Source of the DNA: Anadara kagoshimensis
Lineage: Eukaryota > Mollusca > Bivalvia > Arcoida > Arcidae
DNA length: 64,000 nucleotides
Direction of reading: 5' to 3'
NCBI GenBank assembly: GCA_021292105.1
Contig: CM037868.1
Span: forward strand, 26,475,050 to 26,539,049
Shown here: piece by piece, positions 44,078 to 53,759 of the stretch
Layout of the letters: the number at the start of each line of letters is the position of its first letter
Numbering within the stretch: the first letter of the stretch is position 1
Translations under genes and position numbers: made by a program
Notes under the pieces: generated by a model
Database searches by the model: none
What the model saw: the letters and a program-made list of their open reading frames with translations, nothing else
Told to the model about the DNA's origin: nothing

Positions 44078-44681
44078 TTTTCCAAAAAAAAAAATACTAA
44101 ATACAACTAAAAAAAATAAATGTATCAAACAATAATGGCATAAAAATTGCATTAAAAAAAATCAAACAATTCGAACCAATACAAGTTACACCAAGTACTA
44201 CTACTCTGTTCAAAAAAAATACATGTACTGTATATATAAATAGACAGTTTAAGAAAACAAATAACTGTCAAGTAATAAATATAAACAATTCAATTGAATA
44301 AATGAAAATTGAAAATGTCATTAAATATGCATGGAAACTGCACAGTTAACTCAAAGTCTCAAATGTTCATATATAATCACACAAAAAAATAAAAGTTCTG
44401 TTGTTTATCAAAACAACTTCAAAATTTTGTACCAAAACTGTATACCGGTATCAACAGTTCAAACTTCAATAAATTCACAGTTAATGGTGATGAAAAACGA
44501 ACACAAATGTCAAAAGTAGGACGGGATAACGCTATAGCACAGGAACTTCTTTGGAATAGAATAATTTTCATATGGAACTTCTAACTTTATATTCACACAA
44601 TGGCACAACACAAGATGATAATTCACTTCACAATCAATACAATGACGACGAATTAGTTGTAGACAATGGACGATGAGCGAC
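44078..44681 (-). other. Leader of the Gmr1-like element
   Basis: About 600 bp between primer-binding site and Gag, AT-rich, no frame of note. Confidence 0.6.
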
Positions 44682-44693
44682 GACGAGCCCCCA
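44682..44693 (-). other. Primer-binding site, tRNA-Pro type
   Basis: On minus, TGGGGGCTCGTC begins three bases inside the 5' LTR. It equals the first 12 bases of the tRNA-Pro primer-binding site known from murine leukemia virus type elements; the next bases diverge. Confidence 0.75.
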
Positions 44694-44696
44694 TAT

Positions 44697-45597
44697 TGTT
44701 ACAGTTGAGTTGGGATTTAGGGATAGTCCCAGGTTTCTCATCAAGGCAAACACAAGACTTCTTTTTTTTCCAATTTAAATTTATTTACTGATATGTTTTT
44801 CCATCTTATTCCATGTTTCAATCCACATATAAAATTCCATGTTTCAATCCAAATATAAAAACCAAACTACAAAATACAAACATGAAGAAAACCTTTATTT
44901 TTTTTGGAAACTAGTCTATTTGAATAAATATAATGATGTGTGTACCTTAATCCATAGCAGTGGGCTATACCAATATATAGAAAAACCAAATTTTAATTAT
45001 TAAACTAAGTCCCATAATAACCACAAACATTTTAGACATAAATTATACCATTTGCCCCTAGTACACAAATCATTAAATTTAGTCACTAGTTACAATCTTT
45101 AAACTTGAAATTTGAAAGTCAAAAATCATATTTTTTTTTTTTTTAAATTTAAATTAAAATATTTACCAAAATAAAGTTTAACACTACCAAATTAAATCTT
45201 GAAATTAACAAAAACTGTACTCACAATTGTATATATTCTTCTTTCTTAATTTCACTATACTTTTACCATGACCAATACCCAACTAAAAAAATATCGCATT
45301 CCCACCCCTTATATATGTTTCAAAAACGCCAACTCATCAATTCTCACACACCTATCATACACTTCATGAAAACTCGCACATTCACCCCAGTTAAAAGACA
45401 CCACATCAGCACAAATACTGAACTTGTTTATCACACCTGTATTAAGGACAACATATAAAACATGGACTGGACATTTAAAAATGGATTTATGGTAATACAT
45501 ATAATATGGAATGGACACTTAATAATGAATATACAATTTCTGGTTTTTTAAACAAAATTAACAAAAAATATTATGTACACTGTAACAATATCCAAAT
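44697..45597 (-). repeat. 5' LTR of the Gmr1-like element
   Basis: About 901 bp, TGTTACAGT...ACTGTAACA, with the terminal nine bases forming an inverted pair. Nearly identical to 38501-39382. The 69-codon frame inside it occurs unchanged in both LTRs but has no start context and is probably incidental. Confidence 0.93.
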
Positions 45598-47605
45598 CAC
45601 ATTCCAGAAGCAAAGTAAAAACAAACATACAAATCCATGTCCAAATCACAATCCAGAAACAAAGTAAAAACAAACATACAAATTCATGTCCAAATCACAA
45701 TTCAGAAGCAAAGTAAAAACAGACATATAAATCCAAATCACATTCCAAAAGCAAAGTAAAAACAAACATACAAATCCATATCTTAATCAAAATCCAGAAA
45801 CAAAGTAAAAACAAACATACAAATCCATATCTTAATCAAAATCCAGAAACAAAGTAAAAACAAACATACAAACCCATATCTTAATCAAAATCCAGAAGCA
45901 AAGTAAAAACAAACATACAAATCCATATCTTAATCAAAATCCAGAAACAAAGTAAAAACAAACATACAAATCCATGTCCAAATATCAATCCAGAAACAAA
46001 GTAAAAACAAACATACAAATCCATGTCCAAATCTCAATCCAGAAGCAAAATAAAAAAAAATACAAATCCATGTCCAAATCACAATCCAGAAGCAAAATAA
46101 AAACAAACATACAAATCCATGTGCAAATCCCAATCCAGAAGCAAAGTAAAAACAGACATACAAATCCATGTCCAAATCACAATTCAGAAGCAAAGTAAAA
46201 ACAAACATACAAATCCATGTGCAAATCACAATCCAGAAGCAAAGTAAAAACAAACATACAAATCCATGTCCAAATCACAATCCAGAAACAAAGTAAAACA
46301 AACATACAAATCCAAGTCCAAATCTCAATCCAGAAGCAAAATAAAAACAAACATACAAATCCATGTCCAAATATCAATCCAGAAACAAAGTAAAAACAAA
46401 CATACAAATCCATGTCCAAATCTCATTCCAGAAGCAAAATAAAAACAAACATACAAATCCATGTCCAAATCACAATACAGAAACAAAGTAAAAACAAACA
46501 TACAAATCCATGTCCAAATCTCAATCAAGAAGCAAAATAAAAACAAACAAAGAAATCCATGTCCAAATCACAATCCAGAAACAAAGTAAAAACAAACATA
46601 CAAATCCATGTGCAAATCACAATCCAGAAGCAAAGTAAAAACAAACATACAAATCCATGTCCAAATCACAATCCAGAAACAAAGTAAAAACAAACATACA
46701 AATCCAAGTCCAAATCTCAATCCAGAAGCAAAATAAAAACAAACATACAAATCCATGTCCAAATATCAATCCAGAAACAAAGTAAAAACAAACATACAAA
46801 TCCATGTCCAAATCTCATTCCAGAAGCAAAATAAAAACAAACATACAAATCCATGTCCAAATCACAATACAGAAACAAAGTAAAAACAAACATACAAATC
46901 CATGTCCAAATCTCAATCAAGAAGCAAAATAAAAACAAACAAAGAAATCCATGTCCAAATCACAATCCAGAAACAAAGTAAAAACAAACATACAAATCCA
47001 TGTCCAAATCACAATCCAGAAGCAAAGTAAAAACAAACATACAAATCCATGTGCAAATCACAATCCAGAAGCAAAGTTATTCTATGTCCAAATCACAATC
47101 AAGAAACATAGTAAAAACAAACATACAAATCCATATCTAAATCACAATCCAGAAGCAAAGTAAAAACAAACATACAAATCCATGTGCAAATCACAATCCA
47201 GAAGCAAAGTTATTCTATGTCCAAATCACAATCAAGAAGCAAAGTAAAAACAAACATACAAATCCATATCTAAATCAAAATCTAGAAGCAAAGTAAAAAC
47301 AAACATACAAATCCATATCTAAATCAAAATCCAGAAGCAAAGAAAAAACAAACACAAATCCATGTCCAAATCACAATCCAGAAGCAAATTAAAAACAAAC
47401 ATACAAATCCATGTCCAAATCACAATCCAGAAGCAAAGTAAAAACAAACATACAAATCCATGTCTAAATCACAATCCAGGTGCAAAGTAAAAACAAATAT
47501 ACAAATCCATGTCCAAATCACAATCCAGAAGCAAAGTAAAAACAAACATACAAATCTATATCTAAATCAAAATCCAGAAGCAAAGTAAAACTTTGAAATT
47601 GACAA
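45598..47605. repeat. 49-bp tandem repeat, right part, with 392-bp higher-order duplication
   Basis: About 41 units. Variants (CCATATCTTAATC, CCATGTGCAAATC, CCAAGTCCAAATC, AAACAAAGAAATCC) mark individual units. The block at about 46210-46575 is repeated at about 46602-46967, shifted by 392 bp, eight units. At the right end the last unit continues as AGTAAAACTTTGAAATTGAC, the internal sequence of family D next to its terminal 49 bases, so the array is attached to a D copy. Confidence 0.96.
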
Positions 47606-48052
47606 ATCACATCATACTTCTGTATTGTTATTACCAAAAACATTCAAAATTAACACATGGCTGCTTTTGAAGACAATATTCCATAAAACTTCTAATATAG
47701 AACACACATAAGATACTATATACATAAACAGGGTCATTGCAATAAAGGACCTTGAAACCTATGGAGGGTTCATGTGTCCAAAAGTGAACCTGACAAAAAT
47801 CATTTAACAAAAGGACATGACTGCGTTTGAATGCAAGATTTGATCAAAATTTCACGGATATAATATATTGTATAGATAGGTAGAACCACAGGCACACGGA
47901 CCGTCATACCATGGCCATATGGAGGGTTCAAAGGTCAACCTGTAACATGAACCAGAGGAAAATTTTCGCTTATTTCGCGCTAAAGAAATTATCTCAAAAA
48001 TGTCTGCCGTAGGGTAAATATATCATACTTTAAAGAATATATACTCATGTAT
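47606..48052. other. No recognisable gene
   Basis: Contains CTATGGAGGGTTCATGTGTC and CATATGGAGGGTTCAAAGGTC, two similar words 180 bp apart; otherwise unassigned. Confidence 0.4.
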
Positions 48053-48420
48053 ATATAATCGCTAATGGATAAGGCGCCAGTCTACAAATCTAGGAACTCT
48101 CAACGCTGCGAGTTCGAGCCCCGCTCAGACAACATGTGGGAAAATGGATTTTCTCTGCCGTTGGCTTTTACTAGTTCACCCGATATCAGAAAATTTTAAC
48201 TGGGGGAGTGGTTCGCTTGTTTGCTGCGTACTGACTCTGTGATCTAACAAATTAAAGTCACCCTTGGTGCGCGCTAGTATAAGGCAGACCATAAAACACA
48301 CTTGCATTTCTCATGCATACACAACTTTATTAATCCATAGAGATAAATAAAAGAGTTATCGTCGCGATTACTGAAAAATTGCTGATGCGACGTTGAGCAA
48401 CATTCAACCAACCAACTATA
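48053..48420 (+). mobile_element. SINE-2 copy, near full length
   Basis: Head TAATGGATAAGGCGCCAGTC, B box GCGAGTTCGAGCCCCGC, body AACATGTGGGAAAATGG, GCGCTAGTATAAGGCAGAC, tail TTGCTGATGCGACGTTGAGC then ACCAACCAAC. Same order as the 19.8-kb copy. Confidence 0.9.
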
Positions 48421-48424
48421 ATAT

Positions 48425-48680
48425 ATAATTGTGTATTATTGTCAGAAAATATACTATTGTCTAAATTGTTACTATTTAAAATTTGAAAGTCCTCAAAAAT
48501 TAAGGTATTTTCGTTAGCTAAATTTGGTAAATATATTTTTGTCCTTTGAAAATCTTTTCAGAATCTTGAAAACAATTTTAATTTATAATTTTGGCCCAAG
48601 CACTACTGATGAGGAATTGTACTTCGAAACGACCCGTCTAGTGCTGTAAAACTAAAACTGATGTAATATATAATATATTG
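48425..48680. mobile_element. Foldback family F, right half
   Basis: ATAATTGTGTATTATTGTCAG, GGCCCAAGCACTACTGATGA, TTCGAAACGACCCGTCTAG. Aligns with the centre and right arm of 24672-25393 and continues into shared flanking DNA (CTACGCAAAATGACTGATTT). Confidence 0.8.
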
Positions 48681-48769
48681 GTCATGCAATTAATACAACT
48701 ACGCAAAATGACTGATTTCAGATAATTTCAGACGACATGAAATGAATTAGAACATTGTTTTGAAACGCC

Positions 48770-48915
48770 ATGAGGGTTTTCAAAAAGGCCATCATCTCAA
48801 ATATTGTTGATAAGTATTATGTCCGTGTGTCCTGGATTACCCTGGATGTATTTGACGTCCCATAGTTCCATGTTTCTTTCCCTCTCAATTTTGATGATAC
48901 ACGTGTAAAGTAAAG
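48770..48915 (+). mobile_element. Dispersed element family D, 5' half
   Basis: AAAAAGGCCATCATCTC, GTCCGTGTGTCCTGGATTAC, CTGGATGTATTTGACGTCCC; breaks off at the TIR element that starts at 48919. Confidence 0.7.
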
Positions 48916-48918
48916 CTA

Positions 48919-49281
48919 GAATGAGAGTCAGGAATAGCATATTTAATGAACTGCGAAGCAGTTCATCTTAACCCTCTTTCTGACAAATTCATTTTCAACG
49001 CAATGTTGGCAGTGCCAAATTGAAGTTCACAATGCGAAATGATATGACGTCAACAATAGATTATGACGTCAGACGCATTTGTAGTCATATGACGTCATTA
49101 GTTAATTGTAGATTATAATCTCAATAGTCAATATTTTGATTTTTGTTCATTTTACAAAAAGTTTATAAGTATATCTTCGTCTTTAATCTAAGAGTTGTCA
49201 ATTCCGTTGAAAGGACATATGTGTCCGTATGGCAGGCTGCGAAGCACTTCATGTTAAATATGCTATTCCTGACTCTCATTC
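48919..49281. mobile_element. TIR element, ~45-bp termini GAATGAGAGTCAGGAATAGC
   Basis: GAATGAGAGTCAGGAATAGC, ATATTTAATGAACTGCGAAG at the left; inverse at the right. Interior has paired TGACGTC words and GGACATATGTGTCC. 363 bp and non-coding. A partial inverted copy lies at 50755-50948. Confidence 0.88.
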
Positions 49282-49734
49282 ATAATACCGAATGAATACA
49301 CTCAAATAGAATGTTATTTCTTATATTTACAATCATAAAACCTATTGATAGCATGTCAAAAATGTAAAATTATCGCTACAAAATTTATTTCATTCAAGAT
49401 TCCGACAAACATACGGAATTAATGGAACAGCCTTCCTCCAAATAAGGATAGTTGCGTCGGGACTAGACTTGGATGCTGACCAATCAAACAATGCCTAAAG
49501 TAATAGGATAACATTCTGTGACGTAATCGGATAGTTAAACGTTACGTAATCAGAGGTTATGACCCCACAGTGTATTCAAGAGCAATTGAATGCCAGTAAA
49601 AACAAATAGGTTTACCTAAAGAAGGTCAATTCCAATTGTAAATATTTGAAAATGAATTAGAATGTTTTTTTTTTTTTAATTTTGATTGTGGTTAAAACAT
49701 GGATTGTTATTTTTTTCTTTTTCTTTGCAATGTA
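49282..49734. other. No recognisable feature
   Basis: AT-rich with a T run near 49666; nothing assigned. Confidence 0.4.
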
Positions 49735-49885
49735 CTCTGGACAATGACCAGGGATAGTTCTTTAATGTGACAGACTTGCCGTGACACGAGGACACGTTTC
49801 AAGAACAGACACTACGTTTTTTCAAGTCTTGGTCAGACCTACCACGAAGCGATCATACTACGAACTTAGCTATCGTAGTGGTCTG
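49735..49885 (-). mobile_element. SINE-1-related fragment
   Basis: GACCAGGGATAGTTCTTTAATG, TTGCCGTGACACGAGG, TTCAAGTCTTGGTCAGACC, AGCTATCGTAGTGG. Corresponds to the fragment at 25612-25700 in the duplicated segment, but longer. Confidence 0.7.
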
Positions 49886-49892
49886 CAAGGTA

Positions 49893-50173
49893 TTTTGGCG
49901 CGTATCAAATTCGTCATACGCTACATTATCCTGTGAATGTTATTTCTTAATAGATGAGACCAGTTGAAGAAAATGGAATTCGCTTCTCGATCAGTCAGGG
50001 ATAATGGTTTCAACACATACAACCGACTCATGCTCATCAATCAAACCTTGAGAGTTAATTGGAATAAATCCTTCATGAGTTTGATATTGTCCAGGTCGTT
50101 ATCTGTCAAATTAAAGCACATAAGTTACTGCGAATAGACATGCGCTTCTGAACTAATAGTCACGTGACTTAAA
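49893..50173. repeat. Segment duplicated at 25.7-26.02 kb
   Basis: GCGCGTATCAAATTCGTCAT, GCTTCTCGATCAGTCAGGGA, GGTCGTTATCTGTCAAATTA. Followed directly by a family A element, as in the other copy. A short block present at 25740-25785 is missing here. Confidence 0.85.
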
Positions 50174-50361
50174 TACAAACCTGTCGAAAGTTTTAATACC
50201 GAGCTATCGAAAAGGATTCAAATTTCGACTGTCGAGTGGTCGATATATAGATAATACCTGTCGAAATGCTGTCGAGTAATTGATTACTAACAAGCGGCCC
50301 GGATTAACTGCGAATCAGTACTTATTCGTTTAGTGCTAAACTTTCGACAGGCTTGTACTGT
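50174..50361. mobile_element. TIR element family A
   Basis: TACAAACCTGTCGAAAGTTT at the left, AAACTTTCGACAGGCTTGTA at the right; the longest clean TIR match of the family in this window. Confidence 0.87.
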
Positions 50362-50375
50362 ATGCTACAATGTTG

Positions 50376-50590
50376 CAATTGACGTATCGCCTGTCACGCC
50401 GCCCACAATCTTTCGACACTAGCCGCCATCACGGTACCAAAGCAGCGCCACGGCAGCTAATAACGTACTAGTGTCAGTAACGTCATTAAACCGCACAATT
50501 CAGGCCGAGTTTATATTATTTTTGCGTGTCATTCAAGCATGTCGGTCCTTTGTCGGAACATAGTGGGCGTGGCCGGCGATCCGTCAATAG
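50376..50590. mobile_element. TIR element family E
   Basis: AATTGACGTATCGCCTGTC at the left, GTGGGCGTGGCCGGCGATCC at the right. Interior GTACTAGTGTCAGTAACGTC and CAATTCAGGCCGAG. Confidence 0.88.
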
Positions 50591-50948
50591 AATGAGCAGC
50601 TGTTTGTTTCGTTAGTATGTTAATTCGCGATCACGGTATCTACGAAAGTAACGGAAATATGGACGTCGCGTGATTTTATATTTGAAATGGATTATCTCAC
50701 TGTAGTCAGCAATGAATCAGCCCGTGATTGCCAGTAATGTCCACCCCGTATTTTTAACCCTCTTGCTGCCACACGGACATATGTGTCCTCTACCGGCAGC
50801 CTGCCATACGGACACATATGTCCTTTCAATGGAATTGACAACTCTTACATAAAAGACGAAGAAATACTTATAAATTTTTAGTGAAATATAAAAATGCAAA
50901 ATGTTGACTATTGAGATTATAATCTACAATTAACTAATGACTTCATAT
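50591..50948. mobile_element. Spacer, then partial inverted copy of the 48.9-kb TIR element
   Basis: 50591-50754 is unassigned. From about 50755, TGCCATACGGACACATATGTCC, TTGACAACTCTTACATAAAAG and GAGATTATAATCTACAATTAAC are the inverse of 49100-49250. The copy is cut at 50948 by the second LTR retrotransposon. Confidence 0.75.
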
Positions 50949-51503
50949 GCAGAACGCTACAACTGGTGGCAAGCGGTGGGATACGCCAGTTCCAGTGGAT
51001 TTTAATGTGTGTGGTACCATTGAATTTTAAACGGCAGGATCCGATAATTCCAGTGTGTTGTGATAGGATGATTTAGTGGTATTAATTTAAATTTTAATTA
51101 AAAAATCGTTATGAAGCCGAATACCAGTAATTCGCAAGTTCCTTATGGATATATTTACATGGTGAAAATTGGTTCAACGTTGGAGACGTCTGTATGAGGT
51201 GGACGAAAATGGACAATATATATTTGTGAAGTTAATAGATTAAAAAGTTCCACTTGGAGTGTACAGAATGTTTTGCAATTTTTAAAACATCATATGCGGT
51301 TTATAATAGCCAAGGCTCAGTTAGATGCCAAGCATGTGGATCGTTTATTCAACAATAATGTGTTTATGTGGATACGGATTGTGTAAATACATACAGTTTA
51401 AAGTATTCATGTGCGCGTGTGATATATAGATTCATGAGGAATAATTAGAAAAACTTGTGTGTGTAAATGTTTTATTGGATTTAAATTCTTATTATTCAAA
51501 GCG

Positions 51504-52913
51504 ATGGCGGAAAGAACAACATACTCGCCAGTAGATATGGAGCTGACGGGCGAATCGCCAAGTGACACTATAATTGAAACTCCAAGAAGTACGGGGATGT
51601 TTCCACGAAGGAGTAGTAGATCTTCCCAACGGAATTTATTTCAATCTTATGACGACAGAACTCCTGTTTATACTCCTGTGCATTCCAGCACACCTGTTTC
51701 TGATGAAACGGACGCGAAAGAATTTCATTTTGAAGATAGACAATCGCAGAAGTGGAATAAATTCTTAGTGATATGGATCTTCATGATTCTGTGTGAAGGC
51801 GTCTGTTTGTTTGCGTTATATAAATATTTTCCAGGATATATGTTACTGTGTTTAACAAAAGAGTTTCTTGTAACTGGGATGTTGCCGTTTTATGTGTAAT
51901 GTTGCTTAGTGTTATAGTGAAACTTATTTCAAGTGGAAATAGAAGAGATTACAGAAGATTAAATAAGTACGGGAATAAATCGTTATCACGTGAACCGAGT
52001 AGAACGTTTTGTCCCGACCGAGAAGTAACGTTTCGTCCTAATGACAGTGTACAGTTGGGATCTAGTGAATCTAGAAGTTTGTCAGGAAGTGTTCCGAGAA
52101 CTATAATACATCAGTTCAACATCCTATTAAGAGAACTTTAAAGGTGATGGATCTGATATTTGGAGTGAATTTATTCGCTATTTTGAGAATATAAGTGAAT
52201 TAAATAATTGGGATAATGAGAGAAAACGGAAAGTATTTTTCACTATACTGCGAGGACAAGCTGAGACATATGCATACGGATTATCTGAAGACGAACGTCG
52301 TGACTGGAAGTTGTTAACTGATGCTATGAATAGTAGATTCGGGCATAAAGTGATGAAGGAGAGTTATTTAACGCAAGCAAAACTTCGCATGAAAAGGAAT
52401 TCGGAAACTTTCAGAGATTTTGGGCAAGCTATTGAAGATTTGTACAGACGGGCGTATCCGAATAACAGAGAATATGTTCAGGAAAGTAGTATGAAAACAT
52501 TTATGGATAACTGTAGTGAAACAGAAGATTTCCGTTTAGCAGTAAAACGAACAAGACCAAAAACACTACAAGACGCGGTAACGGCCGCTATGCAAGAAGA
52601 ATGTATCAGATTGACGGAAGACCGGAAATATAGAGGTCAAAGAAATTTAAAACCGCCAGTGTATGGAATACATGAAGAATCGCCACAGAAACAGGATTTT
52701 AATCGACATGGAAGATTTAAAAGTTGTGATAATAATCAGTCAAAGATGATTAATAGAGAAATCGTTAAATCAAAGTGCTTTAAGTGTAATTCAACTGATC
52801 GCCTGCTTAAAAACTGTCCACTGAATAACAGACAACCTCTGAATTGTAAACCGTCAACCGGAAGTAGATTTGTTAAAACCCAGCCGTTAAACGAACATCG
52901 AGCGAGGCAGTAG
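51504..52913 (+). pseudogene. gag: Gag with an N-terminal hydrophobic segment, frameshifted
   Basis: Start chosen at the ATG for MAERTTYSPV. A Ser/Thr/Pro-rich N-terminus is followed by a strong membrane-like helix (FLVIWIFMILCEGVCLFALY, residues about 87-106). In another frame comes a second one (VAVLCVMLLSVIVKLI) with a basic stretch after it. Frameshifts lie near 51850-51895 and 52130. The capsid begins at about 52134 (GSDIWSEFIRYFENI), continues through TILRGQAETYAYGL, and ends with a zinc knuckle. There the His of C-x2-C-x4-H-x4-C is Arg (CFKC...DRLLKNC). Stop at 52911-52913. Confidence 0.82.
52886..52892 (+). promoter_or_regulatory. Candidate -1 frameshift heptamer GTTAAAC
   Basis: G TTA AAC lies in the Gag zero frame, 19 bases before the Gag stop. 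The protease frame is the -1 frame and is open from there onward. GUUAAAC is a functional slippery heptamer in arteriviruses. No downstream pseudoknot was modelled. Confidence 0.55.
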
Positions 52914-53758
52914 GCCATGCGTCGGTCAAAGCACAACTAAGGCCTAGTGCAGAGAAGTGTAGAGAAAGCGTTTTATATGGTACAGAAAATATGGTAGTAG
53001 GGGAGCAGCTTTTAGTCGTACAAAGTTTCGCTCAGCAAACCGATAAATGTTGTACTTATAATAAGGAAACGCAGACAAATGTGAAAACGCATACAGATTT
53101 GGATTCCATGGATTGTTTTCATATAGTGAAGGGATCACGAGATATGAAAGTAAAAGGATTGATAGAAGGAACACCATTGGAGTGGCAGATCGACACAGGT
53201 GCGGTGAATACATTTATAACGGAAGATACATATTACAATATCTTGCCGGAGAATAGACCTGCGCTAGAGCATGTGCGAAAAGTTTTTGAGACAGCTGACG
53301 GCAGTAATCTAAGGACATTAGGAACAGCAAACATGGTTTTCACTTTTGGTACAATAAGTGTTATGTTCCGTGTTTTTGTTGGTGATGTTAAATTAAATCT
53401 ACTAGGACAAGACTTAATGCGCAAGTTTGAATGTCAGTGGAATTATCAAGAAAATTAATTGAAAATCAGTGGTTTACCGGAAGTACATATTAATGAGAAG
53501 TGTTTAAGTGTGATGTCTGTTGAAGATAGTGTAATTCCTGCTAAACATGAGGCAGTTATAAGATCAAGAGTGACTGACAAAACAAATTGTTGTGATAGTT
53601 TATTAGTGCCATTGAAGAAGTTCATACATTCACATGGATTAGCAGTCGCACATGTGCTTGTTAGTGCACAAAATCCTGAGATTTTTGTTCGTGTGTTGAA
53701 TCCAAGTGATAGTGATGTGACAGTGTTTAAAAATACTTTTATAGCAGTACTTACCCTG
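52893..53758 (+). pseudogene. Aspartic protease and linker, interrupted by a stop
   Basis: Open in the -1 frame relative to Gag. Retropepsin-like: WQIDTGAVNTFI carries the D-T-G triad near 53193, and VGDVKLNLLGQDLM is the C-terminal G-x-D-type loop. An in-frame TAA at 53456-53458 interrupts it just after the protease. Reading continues in the same frame through a linker to a stop at about 53759. A frameshift there leads into RT. Confidence 0.85.
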
Positions 53759-53759
53759 T

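Larger units (their letters stand above)
38501..45597 (-). mobile_element. Ty3/gypsy-type LTR retrotransposon with INT before RT (Gmr1-like)
   Basis: A 7.1-kb minus-strand element inserted in the 49-bp array. It has two LTRs (38501-39382 and 44697-45597), a primer-binding site next to the right LTR and a polypurine tract next to the left LTR. Domain order along the minus strand is Gag, protease, integrase, reverse transcriptase, RNase H. Sequence features are Ty3/gypsy-like, but integrase precedes RT as in Ty1/copia. This is the defining trait of the Gmr1 group described first in fish and other deuterostomes. Gag and protease are broken by frameshifts; the INT-RT-RH frame is long and nearly intact. 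The LTRs differ at only a few percent of positions by eye, pointing to a fairly recent insertion. No envelope gene is seen. Confidence 0.93.

Noticed and set aside
45930-46938. Hydrophobic membrane-like frames on minus
   Set aside because: Translation of the 49-bp tandem repeat; rotates through all frames, no start context or conserved boundary.
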